Assembly (NCBI GenBank): GCA_004210455.1
Contig: SEFA01000022.1
Coordinates: 1 to 64,000 of the forward strand
Length of the DNA stretch: 64,000 nt
Source of the DNA: Rubrivivax sp.
GTDB taxonomy: Bacteria > Pseudomonadota > Gammaproteobacteria > Burkholderiales > Burkholderiaceae_C
Direction of reading: 5' to 3'
The notes beneath the pieces were generated by a model. It was not told the origin of the DNA. It did no database searches and saw only the letters and a program-made list of their open reading frames with translations. Shown one piece after another: positions 52,926 to 61,598 of this stretch. Both the position numbers and the translations under genes were made by a program. Every line of letters starts with the position of its first letter. Positions within the stretch are counted from its first letter, which is position 1.

Positions 52926-52985
52926 GCGTCATGAGCGCCCCGGCCGTCGTTCCCTTCCTTTTCCAGAAGCATTAAGGACCTCCCC

Positions 52986-54497
52986 ATGTGCGGCATCGTC
53001 GGTGTGATTTCCAAGGCGCCGGTCAACCAGCTGATCTATGACGCGCTGCTGCTGCTGCAGCATCGCGGCCAGGACGCGGCCGGCATCGTCACGATGCAAG
53101 GTCAGAAGTGCTTCATGCACAAGGCGCGCGGCATGGTGCGCGACGTCTTCCGCACGCGCAACATGCGCGGGCTCCCCGGCAACGTCGGCCTCGGCCAGGT
53201 CCGTTATCCGACGGCCGGCAACGCCTATTCCGAGGAAGAGGCGCAGCCGTTCTACGTCAATGCGCCTTACGGCATCGTGCTGGTCCACAACGGCAACCTG
53301 ACCAACGCGCATGCGCTGAAGGCGGAGTTGTTCGACGTCGACCGCCGTCACATCAACACCGAAAGCGACACCGAAGTCCTGATCAACGTGCTTGCGCACG
53401 AGCTGGAGATGGCCGGCCGCGACCTGCCGTTGACGCCGGCGCAGATCTTCAAGGCCGTGGGCACCGTGCACAAGCGGATCAAGGGCTCGTACGCCGTGAT
53501 CGCGCTGATCGCCGGCCACGGGCTGCTGGCCTTCCGCGACCCCTACGGCATCCGGCCGCTGTGCTTCGGCCAGGCGGCCGACGGCGAGGTCATGGTCGCC
53601 AGCGAAAGCGTGGCGCTTGAAGGCACCGCGCACACGCTGACGCGCGACCTCGCACCTGGCGAGGCGCTGTTCATCGACACCCAGGGCACGATCCACACGC
53701 AGCAGTGCGCCGAGCACCCGACGCTGAACCCCTGCATGTTCGAGTTCGTCTACCTGGCGCGCCCGGATTCGGTGATGGACGGCATCTCGGTCTACCAGGC
53801 GCGCCTGAACATGGGCGAGACGCTGGCCCAGCGCCTGATCTCGACGATCCCCCCGAGCGAGATCGACGTGGTCATCCCGATCCCGGAATCGAGCCGGCCG
53901 TCGGCGATGCAGCTCGCGCACCGCATCGGCAAGCCGTACCGCGAAGGCTTCGTCAAGAACCGCTACGTGGGTCGGACCTTCATCATGCCGGGCCAGTCCA
54001 CGCGCAAGAAGTCGGTGCGCCAGAAGCTCAACGCGATCGGCCTGGAATTCAAGGGCCGCAACGTGCTGCTGGTCGACGACTCCATCGTGCGCGGCACTAC
54101 CTCCAAGGAGATCGTGCAGATGGCCCGCGAGGCCGGAGCGAACAAGGTCTACCTGGCCTCGGCCGCGCCGCCGGTGCGCTTCCCCAATGTGTACGGCATC
54201 GACATGCCGACCAAGGAGGAACTGATCGCCCATGGCCGCTCGATCGAGGAGATCCGCCAGTTCATCGGCGCCGACGCGCTGATCTACCAGGACGTCGACG
54301 CGATGAAGCGCGTGGTGGGCCAACTGCGCCCGGGGCTGAACGGCTTCGAGGCCTCCTGCTTCGACGGCACCTATATCACCGGCGACGTCTCGGTCGAGGA
54401 CTTCGCGACCATGCAGGCGCAGCGCAAGTCGCAGCCCGAGGAAGAGGATCTGCCGGCACGCAGCCGCCTGGCGCTGCAGAGCGGCGGAGACCAATGA
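52986..54497 (+). CDS. purF: Amidophosphoribosyltransferase
   Basis: The 503-residue enzyme makes phosphoribosylamine, the first step of purine synthesis. The mature chain starts at Cys2 ([20 protein letters not shown]), the glutaminase nucleophile after Met removal, and the PRPP-binding loop is [20 protein letters not shown]. Length matches the E. coli type. AAGGACC before ATG 52986 is the binding site. Its stop overlaps the metZ start (54494-54499 carries ATGATG). Confidence 0.96.
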   Translation: MCGIVGVISKAPVNQLIYDALLLLQHRGQDAAGIVTMQGQKCFMHKARGMVRDVFRTRNMRGLPGNVGLGQVRYPTAGNAYSEEEAQPFYVNAPYGIVLVHNGNLTNAHALKAELFDVDRRHINTESDTEVLINVLAHELEMAGRDLPLTPAQIFKAVGTVHKRIKGSYAVIALIAGHGLLAFRDPYGIRPLCFGQAADGEVMVASESVALEGTAHTLTRDLAPGEALFIDTQGTIHTQQCAEHPTLNPCMFEFVYLARPDSVMDGISVYQARLNMGETLAQRLISTIPPSEIDVVIPIPESSRPSAMQLAHRIGKPYREGFVKNRYVGRTFIMPGQSTRKKSVRQKLNAIGLEFKGRNVLLVDDSIVRGTTSKEIVQMAREAGANKVYLASAAPPVRFPNVYGIDMPTKEELIAHGRSIEEIRQFIGADALIYQDVDAMKRVVGQLRPGLNGFEASCFDGTYITGDVSVEDFATMQAQRKSQPEEEDLPARSRLALQSGGDQ

Positions 54498-55732
54498 TGA
54501 GCCATGAGAAGAAGGGCGGCATCCCGCGCGTGGACCTGCCGGCCGACGTCCGGCTGGACACGCTCGCCGTCCGGGAAGGCCTGCCGCCGTCGCCCTGGGG
54601 CGAGAACTCGGAAGCGCTGTACCTGACCAGCTCCTTCGTGCATCCGGACGCGGCCACCGCCGCGCGCCGCTTTGCCAACGAGGAGGAGGCCTTCGTCTAC
54701 AGCCGCTTCTCGAATCCGACGGTCATGATGATGGAGCGCCGGCTCGCCGCGCTCGAAGGCACCGAGGCGTGCATCGCCACCTCGTCCGGCATGTCCGCGA
54801 TCATGCTGCTGGTCATGGGCCTGCTGAAGTCGGGCGACCACGTGGTCTGCTCGCGCTCGGTGTTCGGCTCGACCATCAAGCTGCTGCAGGGCGAGTTCGG
54901 CAAGTTCGGTGTCCAGACGACCTTCGTGTCCCAGACCGATCTGGCCGAGTGGAAGCATGCGCTGCAACCCAACACGAAGCTGCTGTTCGCGGAGACGCCG
55001 ACCAATCCACTGACCGAGGTCTGCGACGTCGCCGCGCTGGCCGAGATCGCGCACGCGCACGGCGCGCTGCTGGCGGTGGACAACTGCTTCGCCTCGCCCA
55101 CGCTCCAGCAGCCGGCGAAGATGGGCGCGGACTTCATCATCCATTCCGGCACCAAGTATTTGGACGGCCAGGGCCGCGTGATCGCGGGCGCGATCTGCGC
55201 CTCCGCGAAACATGTCGACGAGGTGTTCACGCCCGTGATGCGCTCGGTGGGCATGTCGCTGTCGCCTTTCAACGCCTGGGTCGTGCTCAAGGGCATGGAG
55301 ACGCTGTCGGTGCGCATGAAGGCGCAGACCGCCAGCGCCGCCGTGCTGGCCGAATGGCTGGAAGCGCATCCCGGCGTCGAGCGCGTCTACTACCCGGGCC
55401 TGAAGTCGCATCCTCAGCATGAGCTCGCGATGCGCCAGCAAGGCGGGCAGGGCGGGGCGGTCGTGTCGTTCATCGTGAAGAACGCTGGCGACGACAACGG
55501 TCGCGCCGCCGCCTTCCACGTCATCGACCGGACGAAGATCTGCTCGATCACCGCCAACCTCGGTGACACCAAGACCACCATCACGCATCCGGCCAGCACC
55601 TCGCACGGCCGGCTCACCGAGCCGCAGCGCCAGGCGGCCGGCATCACGCAGGGCCTGATCCGCGTCGCGGTCGGCCTGGAAGACATCGAAGACATCAAGG
55701 CCGACCTGGCCCGCGGTTTGAATTCCCTATGA
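54497..55732 (+). CDS. metZ: O-succinylhomoserine sulfhydrylase
   Basis: The 411-residue PLP enzyme of the Cys/Met metabolism family condenses O-succinylhomoserine with sulfide to homocysteine. The PLP lysine is in HSGTKYLDGQGRV; LYLTSSFVHPDAATAARRF and EGTEACIATSSGMSAI are typical of MetZ. Two ATGs (54494, 54497) overlap the purF stop; the second has GGAGA at the better six-base distance. Its stop overlaps gltX (ATGA). The purF-metZ pairing is a betaproteobacterial feature. Confidence 0.93.
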   Translation: MSHEKKGGIPRVDLPADVRLDTLAVREGLPPSPWGENSEALYLTSSFVHPDAATAARRFANEEEAFVYSRFSNPTVMMMERRLAALEGTEACIATSSGMSAIMLLVMGLLKSGDHVVCSRSVFGSTIKLLQGEFGKFGVQTTFVSQTDLAEWKHALQPNTKLLFAETPTNPLTEVCDVAALAEIAHAHGALLAVDNCFASPTLQQPAKMGADFIIHSGTKYLDGQGRVIAGAICASAKHVDEVFTPVMRSVGMSLSPFNAWVVLKGMETLSVRMKAQTASAAVLAEWLEAHPGVERVYYPGLKSHPQHELAMRQQGGQGGAVVSFIVKNAGDDNGRAAAFHVIDRTKICSITANLGDTKTTITHPASTSHGRLTEPQRQAAGITQGLIRVAVGLEDIEDIKADLARGLNSL

Positions 55733-57147
55733 CGACTCCCTCCACGCCGGCCACGCCGGCCACGCCGGTCCGCACCCGCATCGCCCCGTCGCCGACGGGT
55801 TTCCTGCACCTCGGCACGGCGCGTACGGCCTTGTTCTCGTGGGCCTACGCGCGCCACCACGGCGGCGAATTCGTGCTGCGCATCGAGGACACCGACGTCG
55901 CGCGATCGACGCAGGATTCGGTCGAGCAGATCCTCGCGTCGATGAAGTGGCTGGGCCTCGACTACGACGAGGGCCCGATCTATCAGATGCAGCGCCTGGA
56001 GCGCTATCACGCGGTCATCGAGCAGATGATCGCGGCCGGCACCGCCTACCGCTGCTACTGCTCGCCCGAGGAGCTCGCGACGATGAAGGCCGGCCAGGAA
56101 GCGCGCGGGGAGAAGCGCCGCTACGACGGCACCTGGCGTCCGGAGGCGGGCAAGACGCTGCCGGCGATTCCTGTGGGCATCGAACCGGTGGTGCGTTTCA
56201 AGAATCCCGTCGACGGCGACGTGACCTGGGACGACCTTGTCAAGGGGCCGATCACGATCAACAACCGCGAGATCGACGACCTCATCCTGCTGCGTCCGGA
56301 CGGCGTGCCGACCTACAACTTCGCGGTGGTGATCGACGATTGGGACATGAAGATCACCCACGTCTTCCGCGGCGACGAGCACATCAACAACACACCCTGG
56401 CAGATCAACCTCTTCAACGCGCTGGGCGCGGCACTGCCCGCGTTCGGCCACATTCCCGTGATCCTGGGCGATGACGGCCAGAAGCTGTCCAAGCGTCGCG
56501 GCGCGGTCAGCGTGACCGCGTACGAGGAGAACGGCTACCTGCCCGAGGCGATGCTGAACTACCTGTCGCGCCTGGGCTGGAGCCACGGCGACGACGAGCT
56601 GTACAGCGTGACGCAGATGGTCTCGTGGTTCGACGGCAGCCACATCTCGAAGAGCCCCGCGCAATGGGATCCGGCCAAGCTGGAATGGGTCAATTCGCAC
56701 TACATCAAGCAGGCGGACGACGCGCGGCTGGCGGCGTTGGTCGCGGCGCAACTGGCCAAGCGCAGCCTGGCCGCGCCGGAGCGTCTTGAGGCGATGTGCG
56801 GGTTGTTCAAGGACCGCTGCAGCACGACGGTCGCGCTGACGGACTGGCTGGCGATGTACGTGTCGCCGGTGACGATCAGCGACGCCGACCGTGCTCAGCA
56901 TCTGACGGATGCGGTGAAGCCGGCCGTGCTGGCGTTGGCGGACAAACTTGAAGCCCTTGCGGTCTGGGACAAGGCCTCGATCAGCGCCGCGATCAAGGAA
57001 ACGATCACGGCACACGGCCTGAAGATGCCGCAACTGGCGATTCCCGTTCGGGTGTTGAGCTGCGGTCGTTCGCAGACGCCCTCGGTGGATGCCGTGCTGG
57101 AACTTTTCGACAAAGAAATTTTGTTGAACCGCTTGCGTTCCGTTTAA
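55729..57147 (+). CDS. gltX: Glutamyl-tRNA synthetase
   Basis: The 472-residue class I synthetase charges tRNA-Glu. The HIGH-type motif is APSPTGFLHLGTARTALF, the KMSKS-type motif KLSKRRGAVSVTAYE, and the C-terminal domain ends near KEIL. It lacks the zinc-binding Cys cluster of some bacteria. The N-terminal PATPATPVRT repeat (TP-rich) is unusual but short. The start overlaps the metZ stop by four bases (ATGA). The cognate tRNA-Glu genes lie just downstream. Confidence 0.95.
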   Translation: MTTPSTPATPATPVRTRIAPSPTGFLHLGTARTALFSWAYARHHGGEFVLRIEDTDVARSTQDSVEQILASMKWLGLDYDEGPIYQMQRLERYHAVIEQMIAAGTAYRCYCSPEELATMKAGQEARGEKRRYDGTWRPEAGKTLPAIPVGIEPVVRFKNPVDGDVTWDDLVKGPITINNREIDDLILLRPDGVPTYNFAVVIDDWDMKITHVFRGDEHINNTPWQINLFNALGAALPAFGHIPVILGDDGQKLSKRRGAVSVTAYEENGYLPEAMLNYLSRLGWSHGDDELYSVTQMVSWFDGSHISKSPAQWDPAKLEWVNSHYIKQADDARLAALVAAQLAKRSLAAPERLEAMCGLFKDRCSTTVALTDWLAMYVSPVTISDADRAQHLTDAVKPAVLALADKLEALAVWDKASISAAIKETITAHGLKMPQLAIPVRVLSCGRSQTPSVDAVLELFDKEILLNRLRSV

Positions 57148-57162
57148 AACTCGATCTATACT
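57133..57162 (+). promoter_or_regulatory. Candidate promoter of the tRNA operon
   Basis: TTGCGT (57133-57138), 18-base spacer, TATACT (57157-57162). It overlaps the end of gltX and lies 130 bases before the first tRNA, leaving a long leader. Confidence 0.5.
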
Positions 57163-57292
57163 CTCGTTCTCGCTTGAACAGCGCGTTGTTCGAAACGAAC
57201 TTCGAAGCGGCAGACGATGAATCTAAACGGGGAGCGCGAGCTCCCCGATGAAATTCAGAAAGCCGAAAAGAAGCCGGATCGAATTCCCCGAA

Positions 57293-57368
<76 letters not shown>

Positions 57369-57410
57369 AACTTCAGTTTGTGTGGCGCGCGGTTCAAGGA
57401 AGAAGGTTTT

Positions 57411-57486
57411 GTCCCCTTCGTCTAGAGGCCTAGGACACCACCCTTTCACGGTGGCTACAGGGGTTCGAATCCCCTAGGGGACGCCA
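57411..57486 (+). tRNA. tRNA-Glu (TTC)
   Basis: A 76-base cloverleaf beginning GTCCCCTTCG, with anticodon loop CTTTCAC (anticodon TTC), T-arm GGTTCGAATCC and encoded CCA. The T-arm and acceptor are normal. It follows tRNA-Ala by 42 bases. Confidence 0.95.
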
Positions 57487-57668
57487 AGTTTCGAACTTGG
57501 TTACTGATTCGAGATTGAGCGAGAAAATCGAAAAATTCTTCGGAAATCGATTTGATCGTTGTCAAAATCAGGTACAGTAACGAAATCGACGCAGTGATGA
57601 CATCAAGCAATTGAGCAAATCAAGGCGTGAAAAGTTTGATGTGATAGATCGAAAGGTCTTGAGTATCT

Positions 57669-57745
57669 GGAGTGGTAGTTCAGTTGGTTAGAATACCGGC
57701 CTGTCACGCCGGGGGTCGCGGGTTCGAGCCCCGTCCACTCCGCCA
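57669..57745 (+). tRNA. tRNA-Asp (GTC)
   Basis: A 77-base cloverleaf beginning GGAGTGGTAG, with anticodon loop CTGTCAC (anticodon GTC), GGGTTCGAGCC T-arm and encoded CCA. It lies 182 bases after the first tRNA-Glu. Confidence 0.95.
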
Positions 57746-57792
57746 ACACAGTTGAGACTCGGGCAGCGTACCGATTCGATGCGGAAGCATTC

Positions 57793-57868
<76 letters not shown>

Positions 57869-57929
57869 GAATACCTTCGGGTGTGATGGCTGCTCAGTAC
57901 GCACGGTTCGGGTCACGACAGAAAGTCCA

Positions 57930-58005
57930 GTCCCCTTCGTCTAGAGGCCTAGGACACCACCCTTTCACGGTGGCTACAGGGGTTCGAATCCCCTAGGGGA
58001 CGCCA
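57930..58005 (+). tRNA. tRNA-Glu (TTC), second copy
   Basis: Identical to the tRNA-Glu at 57411-57486, with encoded CCA. The spacer before it (61 bases) differs from that in the first triplet. Confidence 0.95.
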
Positions 58006-58107
58006 AGTACGACAAGGCTTGGCTGCAACGAGGTTCCGAGAGGAATCGATGGTTTGCAGCGAAACTTGTTCGCAAATGATATAGATGCACTCAATAGCGT
58101 CTTATCT

Positions 58108-58184
58108 GGAGTGGTAGTTCAGTTGGTTAGAATACCGGCCTGTCACGCCGGGGGTCGCGGGTTCGAGCCCCGTCCACTCCGCCA
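58108..58184 (+). tRNA. tRNA-Asp (GTC), second copy
   Basis: Identical to the tRNA-Asp at 57669-57745, with encoded CCA. The spacer before it is 102 bases rather than 182. A strong terminator follows at once. Confidence 0.95.
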
Positions 58185-58190
58185 ACATTG

Positions 58191-58224
58191 AAACCCTGTC
58201 GATGCAAATCGTCAGGGTTTTTTC
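58191..58224 (+). terminator. Intrinsic terminator of the tRNA operon
   Basis: AAACCCTG (58191-58198) pairs with CAGGGTTT (58213-58220), with an inner CGAT/ATCG stem and GCAA loop, followed by T-rich sequence. It ends the six-tRNA array. Confidence 0.92.
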
Positions 58225-58249
58225 TTTGGCCGATTGTTTTGGCCAAGGA

Positions 58250-58555
58250 TCAGAGGTCTGGATACTCGCGCTTTCGCTGCGCCGTATAACTCCACCAATC
58301 CCGCGGAGGGCCGCCGTTCATGAAATCGACAGCGGCCATATAGGTATCCAGCACGCAGGGATCATGACGCTGACCGGTCAGTTTGCAGATCCGCTGATAT
58401 AGCGCAAAGGCGTCCGCGCCGACGAGATCCGCTGGTTGATGAATCCCCATCGCCTCGAAATCCCGCACCATCGCCGGCCCGATGTTGGGAATCTGCCGAA
58501 GTGATGCACAGTCGGCGGCCGAGGCCGCTTTGGTGTGCGTCTTTCGCGCGCTCAT
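58250..58555 (-). CDS. Helix-hairpin-helix protein (Cdd1/pathogenicity-locus family)
   Basis: The 101-residue protein has a helix-hairpin-helix (about 19-45, LRQIPNIGPAMVRDFEAMGI) and the family C-terminus ending with LDTYMAAVDFMNGGPPRDWW. This is PF11731-like (Cdd1), annotated from a cadmium-response or pathogenicity locus; the motif suggests DNA or nucleic acid contact, but the role is not known. It lies convergent with the tRNA array and 16 bases after the lexA stop, on the same strand as lexA. Confidence 0.8.
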   Translation of the reverse strand: MSARKTHTKAASAADCASLRQIPNIGPAMVRDFEAMGIHQPADLVGADAFALYQRICKLTGQRHDPCVLDTYMAAVDFMNGGPPRDWWSYTAQRKREYPDL

Positions 58556-58571
58556 GGGCGGATCCCGGCGC

Positions 58572-59249
58572 TCAGTGGAAGCCGCCGGAGCGGATCAGGC
58601 CGACGGCCAAACCTTCGATCGCGAACTGCTCGTCGGGGGGCACCTCGATCGGCTGGAAATCGGGGTTCTCGGGCAGCAGGCGGATGCCGTCGGCGTGGCG
58701 CTGGAAGCGCTTCACTGTGACCTCGTCGCCGATACGCGCGACGACCACCTGGCCGTTGCGAGCCTCACTGATCTTCTGCACCGCGAGCAGGTCGCCGTCC
58801 ATGATGCCGATGTCCTTCATGCTCATGCCTTTCACGCGCAGGAGGAAGTCCGGCGCCTTCGAGAACATCGAAGCGTCGACGCTATAGTGCTGCTCGACGT
58901 GTTCCTCGGCCAGGATGGGCGCACCGGCGGCGACACGGCCCACCAGCGGCAAGGTCAGCTGTGCGAGGCTCGCCAGCGGCAGTGCGAACTGGCTGTGCTC
59001 CCGGGCGCGGTTGACTTGCCGCAGCGCGGTCGTCGGCAGCCGGATCCCGCGCGCCGTACCGCCCACCAGCTCTATGACGCCCTTGCGCGCCAAGGCCTGC
59101 AGGTGTTCCTCGGCCGCGTTCGCGGACTTGAAGCCGAGCTGCTGCGCGATCTCCGCGCGGGTGGGTGGCGATCCGGTGCTCTCGATGCTGTCGCGGACCA
59201 GATCGAAGATCTGCTGTTGCCGGGCAGTGAGTTTGGGCGGAGTGTCCAC
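58572..59249 (-). CDS. lexA: LexA SOS repressor
   Basis: The 225-residue repressor has a winged helix ([20 protein letters not shown], about 6-25), the Ala108-Gly109 cleavage site (RVAAGAP), Ser143 (GMSMKDIG) and Lys180 (VTVKRF), the catalytic pair. RecA filaments trigger self-cleavage and SOS induction. I choose GTG 59249 with AAAGG seven bases upstream; the frame continues to an ATG at 59327, but that start would sit only seven bases from the SOS box, without a binding site. A LexA box at 59335 lies 86 bases upstream of the GTG. Confidence 0.92.
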   Translation of the reverse strand: MDTPPKLTARQQQIFDLVRDSIESTGSPPTRAEIAQQLGFKSANAAEEHLQALARKGVIELVGGTARGIRLPTTALRQVNRAREHSQFALPLASLAQLTLPLVGRVAAGAPILAEEHVEQHYSVDASMFSKAPDFLLRVKGMSMKDIGIMDGDLLAVQKISEARNGQVVVARIGDEVTVKRFQRHADGIRLLPENPDFQPIEVPPDEQFAIEGLAVGLIRSGGFH

Positions 59250-59334
59250 GAGCAAGCCTTTATTCGATTGAGGGGCGGATGTCGAAGACGCGGCGACCTG
59301 AGGTTCAGGAACCGCCTGAGAATTCATCCAGCAT

Positions 59335-59350
59335 CTGGATTTTTATACAG
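59335..59350. promoter_or_regulatory. LexA-binding SOS box
   Basis: CTGGATTTTTATACAG, a near-perfect match to CTGT-N8-ACAG. On the minus strand TATAAA inside it could be the -10 of lexA, so bound LexA would block its own promoter. Its right half abuts the GGAG of the divergent asparaginase gene. Confidence 0.8.
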
Positions 59351-59361
59351 GAGACGAGAAA

Positions 59362-60297
59362 TTGCAAAGTGCGGCCCAGACCCTCGTGATCATCGGCACC
59401 GGCGGGACCATCGCCGGCGCCTCCGGCAGCGCCACGGACAACGTCGGCTACAAGGCCGGCTCGCTGTCGGTCGAGTCGCTGGTGGGGGCGGTGCCGGCGC
59501 TGGCGTCCAAGTCCCTGGAGGCTGAGCAGCTCGCCCAGCTCGACAGCAAGGACATGGATCACGCGACCTGGTCGCGGCTCGCGCGCCGGGTGCGGGAGCA
59601 CCTGGACCGTCCCGAGGTCCGCGGCATCGTGATCACGCACGGCACGGACACGCTGGAAGAGACCGCCTACCTGCTGCAGCGCGTGCTCGCGCCGGAGAAG
59701 CCGGTCGTCCTGACGGCGGCCATGCGGCCGGCGACGGCGATTCAAGCGGACGGGCCGCAGAACCTGCTCGATGCGGTGGCTGTGGCGGAGACCGTCGGCG
59801 TGCGCGGCGTCGTCGCGGTGGTCGCGGGTCAGGTCTTGTCGGGGCTGGAGCTGCGCAAGACGCACACCTACCGGCTCGACGCCTTCGAGGCCGGACCCGA
59901 CGCCGGTCCGCTGGGCGTGGTGGAGGAGGGCGTCGTGCGCCGCTTCCGCGATTGGCCGCAGGGCGAGGCGTTGGGCGCGAACGTGCTGCCTGAAGATGCG
60001 TCGCGGTGGCCGTGGGTCGAGGTGCTCGCCAGTCATGCGGGCGCCGATGCGCGTTCGCTCGACGCGTGGCGCGCGGCCGGACTCCAAGGCCTGGTGCTGG
60101 CCTGCACGGGGAACGGCACGCTGAACCGCGCGCTGGAGGCGCCGGTGCAGGCGTTGAAGGACGCGGGCGTTCCCGTCTGGCGGACGACGCGCTGCGCGCA
60201 GGGGCGTGTCGTCGGCGCGAGCGACGAGCCGACGGCGGCGCTGTCGCCCTGGGCGGCGCGCATCGAATTGATGCTCACGCTGCTGCAATCCCGCTGA
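59362..60297 (+). CDS. L-asparaginase (type I/II family)
   Basis: The 311-residue amidohydrolase removes the amide of L-asparagine. The first catalytic Thr lies in IIGTGGTIAGASGS, and the second Thr/Asp/Lys set in GIVITHGTDTLEETAYLLQR. No signal peptide is seen, so it should be cytoplasmic (type I-like). The start is TTG 59362 with AGGAGA nine bases upstream. It is divergent from lexA and shares the SOS-box region. A perfect hairpin terminator follows. Confidence 0.88.
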   Translation: MQSAAQTLVIIGTGGTIAGASGSATDNVGYKAGSLSVESLVGAVPALASKSLEAEQLAQLDSKDMDHATWSRLARRVREHLDRPEVRGIVITHGTDTLEETAYLLQRVLAPEKPVVLTAAMRPATAIQADGPQNLLDAVAVAETVGVRGVVAVVAGQVLSGLELRKTHTYRLDAFEAGPDAGPLGVVEEGVVRRFRDWPQGEALGANVLPEDASRWPWVEVLASHAGADARSLDAWRAAGLQGLVLACTGNGTLNRALEAPVQALKDAGVPVWRTTRCAQGRVVGASDEPTAALSPWAARIELMLTLLQSR

Positions 60298-60330
60298 GTA
60301 CGTCGCGCGCCGCGCTTCTCATCAACGACA

Positions 60331-60357
60331 AAGCGCCGGCAATGCCGGCGCTTTTTT
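60331..60357. terminator. Bidirectional intrinsic terminator
   Basis: AAGCGCCGGC (60331-60340) and GCCGGCGCTT (60344-60353) form a 10-bp perfect stem with loop AAT and a T-run on the plus side. It lies between the convergent asparaginase and ohr genes. Confidence 0.92.
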
Positions 60358-60391
60358 CATCGCGGATCCGGAACGGACCGGACCCGGAGGA

Positions 60392-60826
60392 TCAGACGAT
60401 CGTCAGCGTGACGTCGATGTTGCCGCGGGTGGCGTTCGAGTACGGGCAGACCTCGTGCGCCTCGGCGACCAGCTTCTCCAGTGCGGCGCGGTCCATGCCG
60501 GGCACCGAGATCTTCATCGCGACGGCGATGCCGAAAGCGCCGGGCTTGTTGGCGTGAGGGCCGATGCCGACTTCGCTGGTGATCGAGACTTCAGCCGGCA
60601 GGGCGACCTTGTTGCGGCCGGAGACGGCCTTCATTGCGCCGATGAAGCAGGCCGAGTAGCCCGCGGCGAACAGCTGCTCGGGGTTGGTGCCGGCGCCGTC
60701 GTCGCCGCCCAGCGCCTTGGGCGTGGACAGCTGGACCTTCAGGCGGTCGTCGGACGATTGCGCGGTGCCTTGACGGCCGCCGGTGGCGGTGGCGGTGGCG
60801 GTGTAGAGGGCTTTTTCGATGGCCAT
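60392..60826 (-). CDS. ohr: Organic hydroperoxide resistance protein
   Basis: The 144-residue OsmC-superfamily thiol peroxidase reduces organic and lipid hydroperoxides. The catalytic cysteines are Cys60 ([11 protein letters not shown]) and Cys127 ([12 protein letters not shown]). Length and the N-terminus ([15 protein letters not shown]) are typical. AAGGAG precedes ATG 60826. It follows ohrR by 51 bases on the same strand with no operator between, so both belong to one OhrR-controlled message. Confidence 0.95.
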   Translation of the reverse strand: MAIEKALYTATATATGGRQGTAQSSDDRLKVQLSTPKALGGDDGAGTNPEQLFAAGYSACFIGAMKAVSGRNKVALPAEVSITSEVGIGPHANKPGAFGIAVAMKISVPGMDRAALEKLVAEAHEVCPYSNATRGNIDVTLTIV

Positions 60827-60877
60827 GTGAGGCTCCTTGGTGGTGATGGGTGAGTGAAGGGGGCGGACAACTCGGGG

Positions 60878-61438
60878 TCAGGTCTCGCCATCCTCGCCCG
60901 CGGTGACGGGAGGGGCGGGATCGCGTGCCAGATGGGTCAGTACGTTGGCTCGCAGTTCATGCAGGCGTCTTGTCAGCGACTCCAGTTCGGCGGGGCCGCA
61001 GGCACTGGCGCAGGCCAGTTGTTCAGGGATGGCGATGGCCCGATCGCGCAGCACGCGGCCAGACGGCGTCAGGTGGATCTCGACGCGTCGCTCGTCGGAG
61101 AGGGCGCGGCGGCGTTGGATGAGGCCGCTCGCTTCCAGGCGCTTCAACAGCGGTGTGAGCGTGCCCGAGTCCAGGTTCAGACGTTGCCCCAGATCGGACA
61201 CGCTCGGGCCGTCGGTCTCCCACAGCACCAGCATCACCAGGTACTGCGGATAGGTCAGGCCCAACGGAGTCAGTAGCGGCTTGTACAGCTTCGTCATCGC
61301 CAGCGAGGTCGAATAGAGGGCGAAGCACAGCTGCACGTCCAGCTTCAACCAGTCCGTGCCCGCAGGCATCGGCTGGTCGCGGACATCGGCCACGGCGGAG
61401 GCGGTGTCCTGCGGGTTGAAGGGTGTCACGTGCGGCAT
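60878..61438 (-). CDS. ohrR: OhrR MarR-family peroxide-sensing repressor
   Basis: The MarR-type protein has the sensing Cys in LDVQLCFALYS and the winged helix (VSDLGQRLNLDSGTLTPLLKRLEASGLI). Organic peroxide oxidises that Cys and releases DNA. ATG 61438 gives 186 residues (Cys38); an internal ATG at 61369 would give 163 residues with Cys15, as in many OhrR proteins. The promoter lies so close to 61438 that the shorter start is possible. The palindromic operator is 22 bases upstream. Confidence 0.9.
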   Translation of the reverse strand: MPHVTPFNPQDTASAVADVRDQPMPAGTDWLKLDVQLCFALYSTSLAMTKLYKPLLTPLGLTYPQYLVMLVLWETDGPSVSDLGQRLNLDSGTLTPLLKRLEASGLIQRRRALSDERRVEIHLTPSGRVLRDRAIAIPEQLACASACGPAELESLTRRLHELRANVLTHLARDPAPPVTAGEDGET

Positions 61439-61445
61439 GGAGGCA

Positions 61446-61474
61446 ACTATAGCGAGCAATTCAATTGCGCACAA
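61446..61474 (-). promoter_or_regulatory. Candidate promoter of ohrR-ohr
   Basis: On the minus strand TTGTGC (61474-61469), a 17-base spacer and TATAGT (61451-61446). The operator palindrome covers the -35 and most of the spacer. The expected transcription start is at or just before ATG 61438. Confidence 0.6.
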
Positions 61475-61479
61475 TTGAA
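61460..61479. promoter_or_regulatory. OhrR operator (perfect palindrome)
   Basis: TTCAATTG CGCA CAATTGAA, a perfect 8-bp inverted repeat around a 4-base centre. It carries the AATTG/CAATT halves typical of OhrR sites and overlaps the predicted promoter. Confidence 0.85.
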
Positions 61480-61535
61480 ATGGTCTTTGGGCGCGGTTGA
61501 CGGGAACTATCGGCGGCCACCGTCGGAAGTTCCAG

Positions 61536-61573
61536 AAAGAAAACGCCTCGGGGACCGTGGTCGCCGAGGCGTT
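61536..61573 (-). terminator. Intrinsic terminator of the ABC-F gene
   Basis: AACGCCTCGG (61542-61551) pairs with CCGAGGCGTT (61564-61573). Read on the minus strand it ends in TTTTCTTTC, after the ABC-F stop at 61599. Confidence 0.88.
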
Positions 61574-61598
61574 CGTGGCGCGGGGGGTGAAGGCGGGC

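Noticed and set aside
59250-59327. Longer LexA N-terminus from ATG 59327
   Set aside because: That ATG lies seven bases from the SOS box with no ribosome binding site. GTG 59249 has AAAGG and matches family N-termini.
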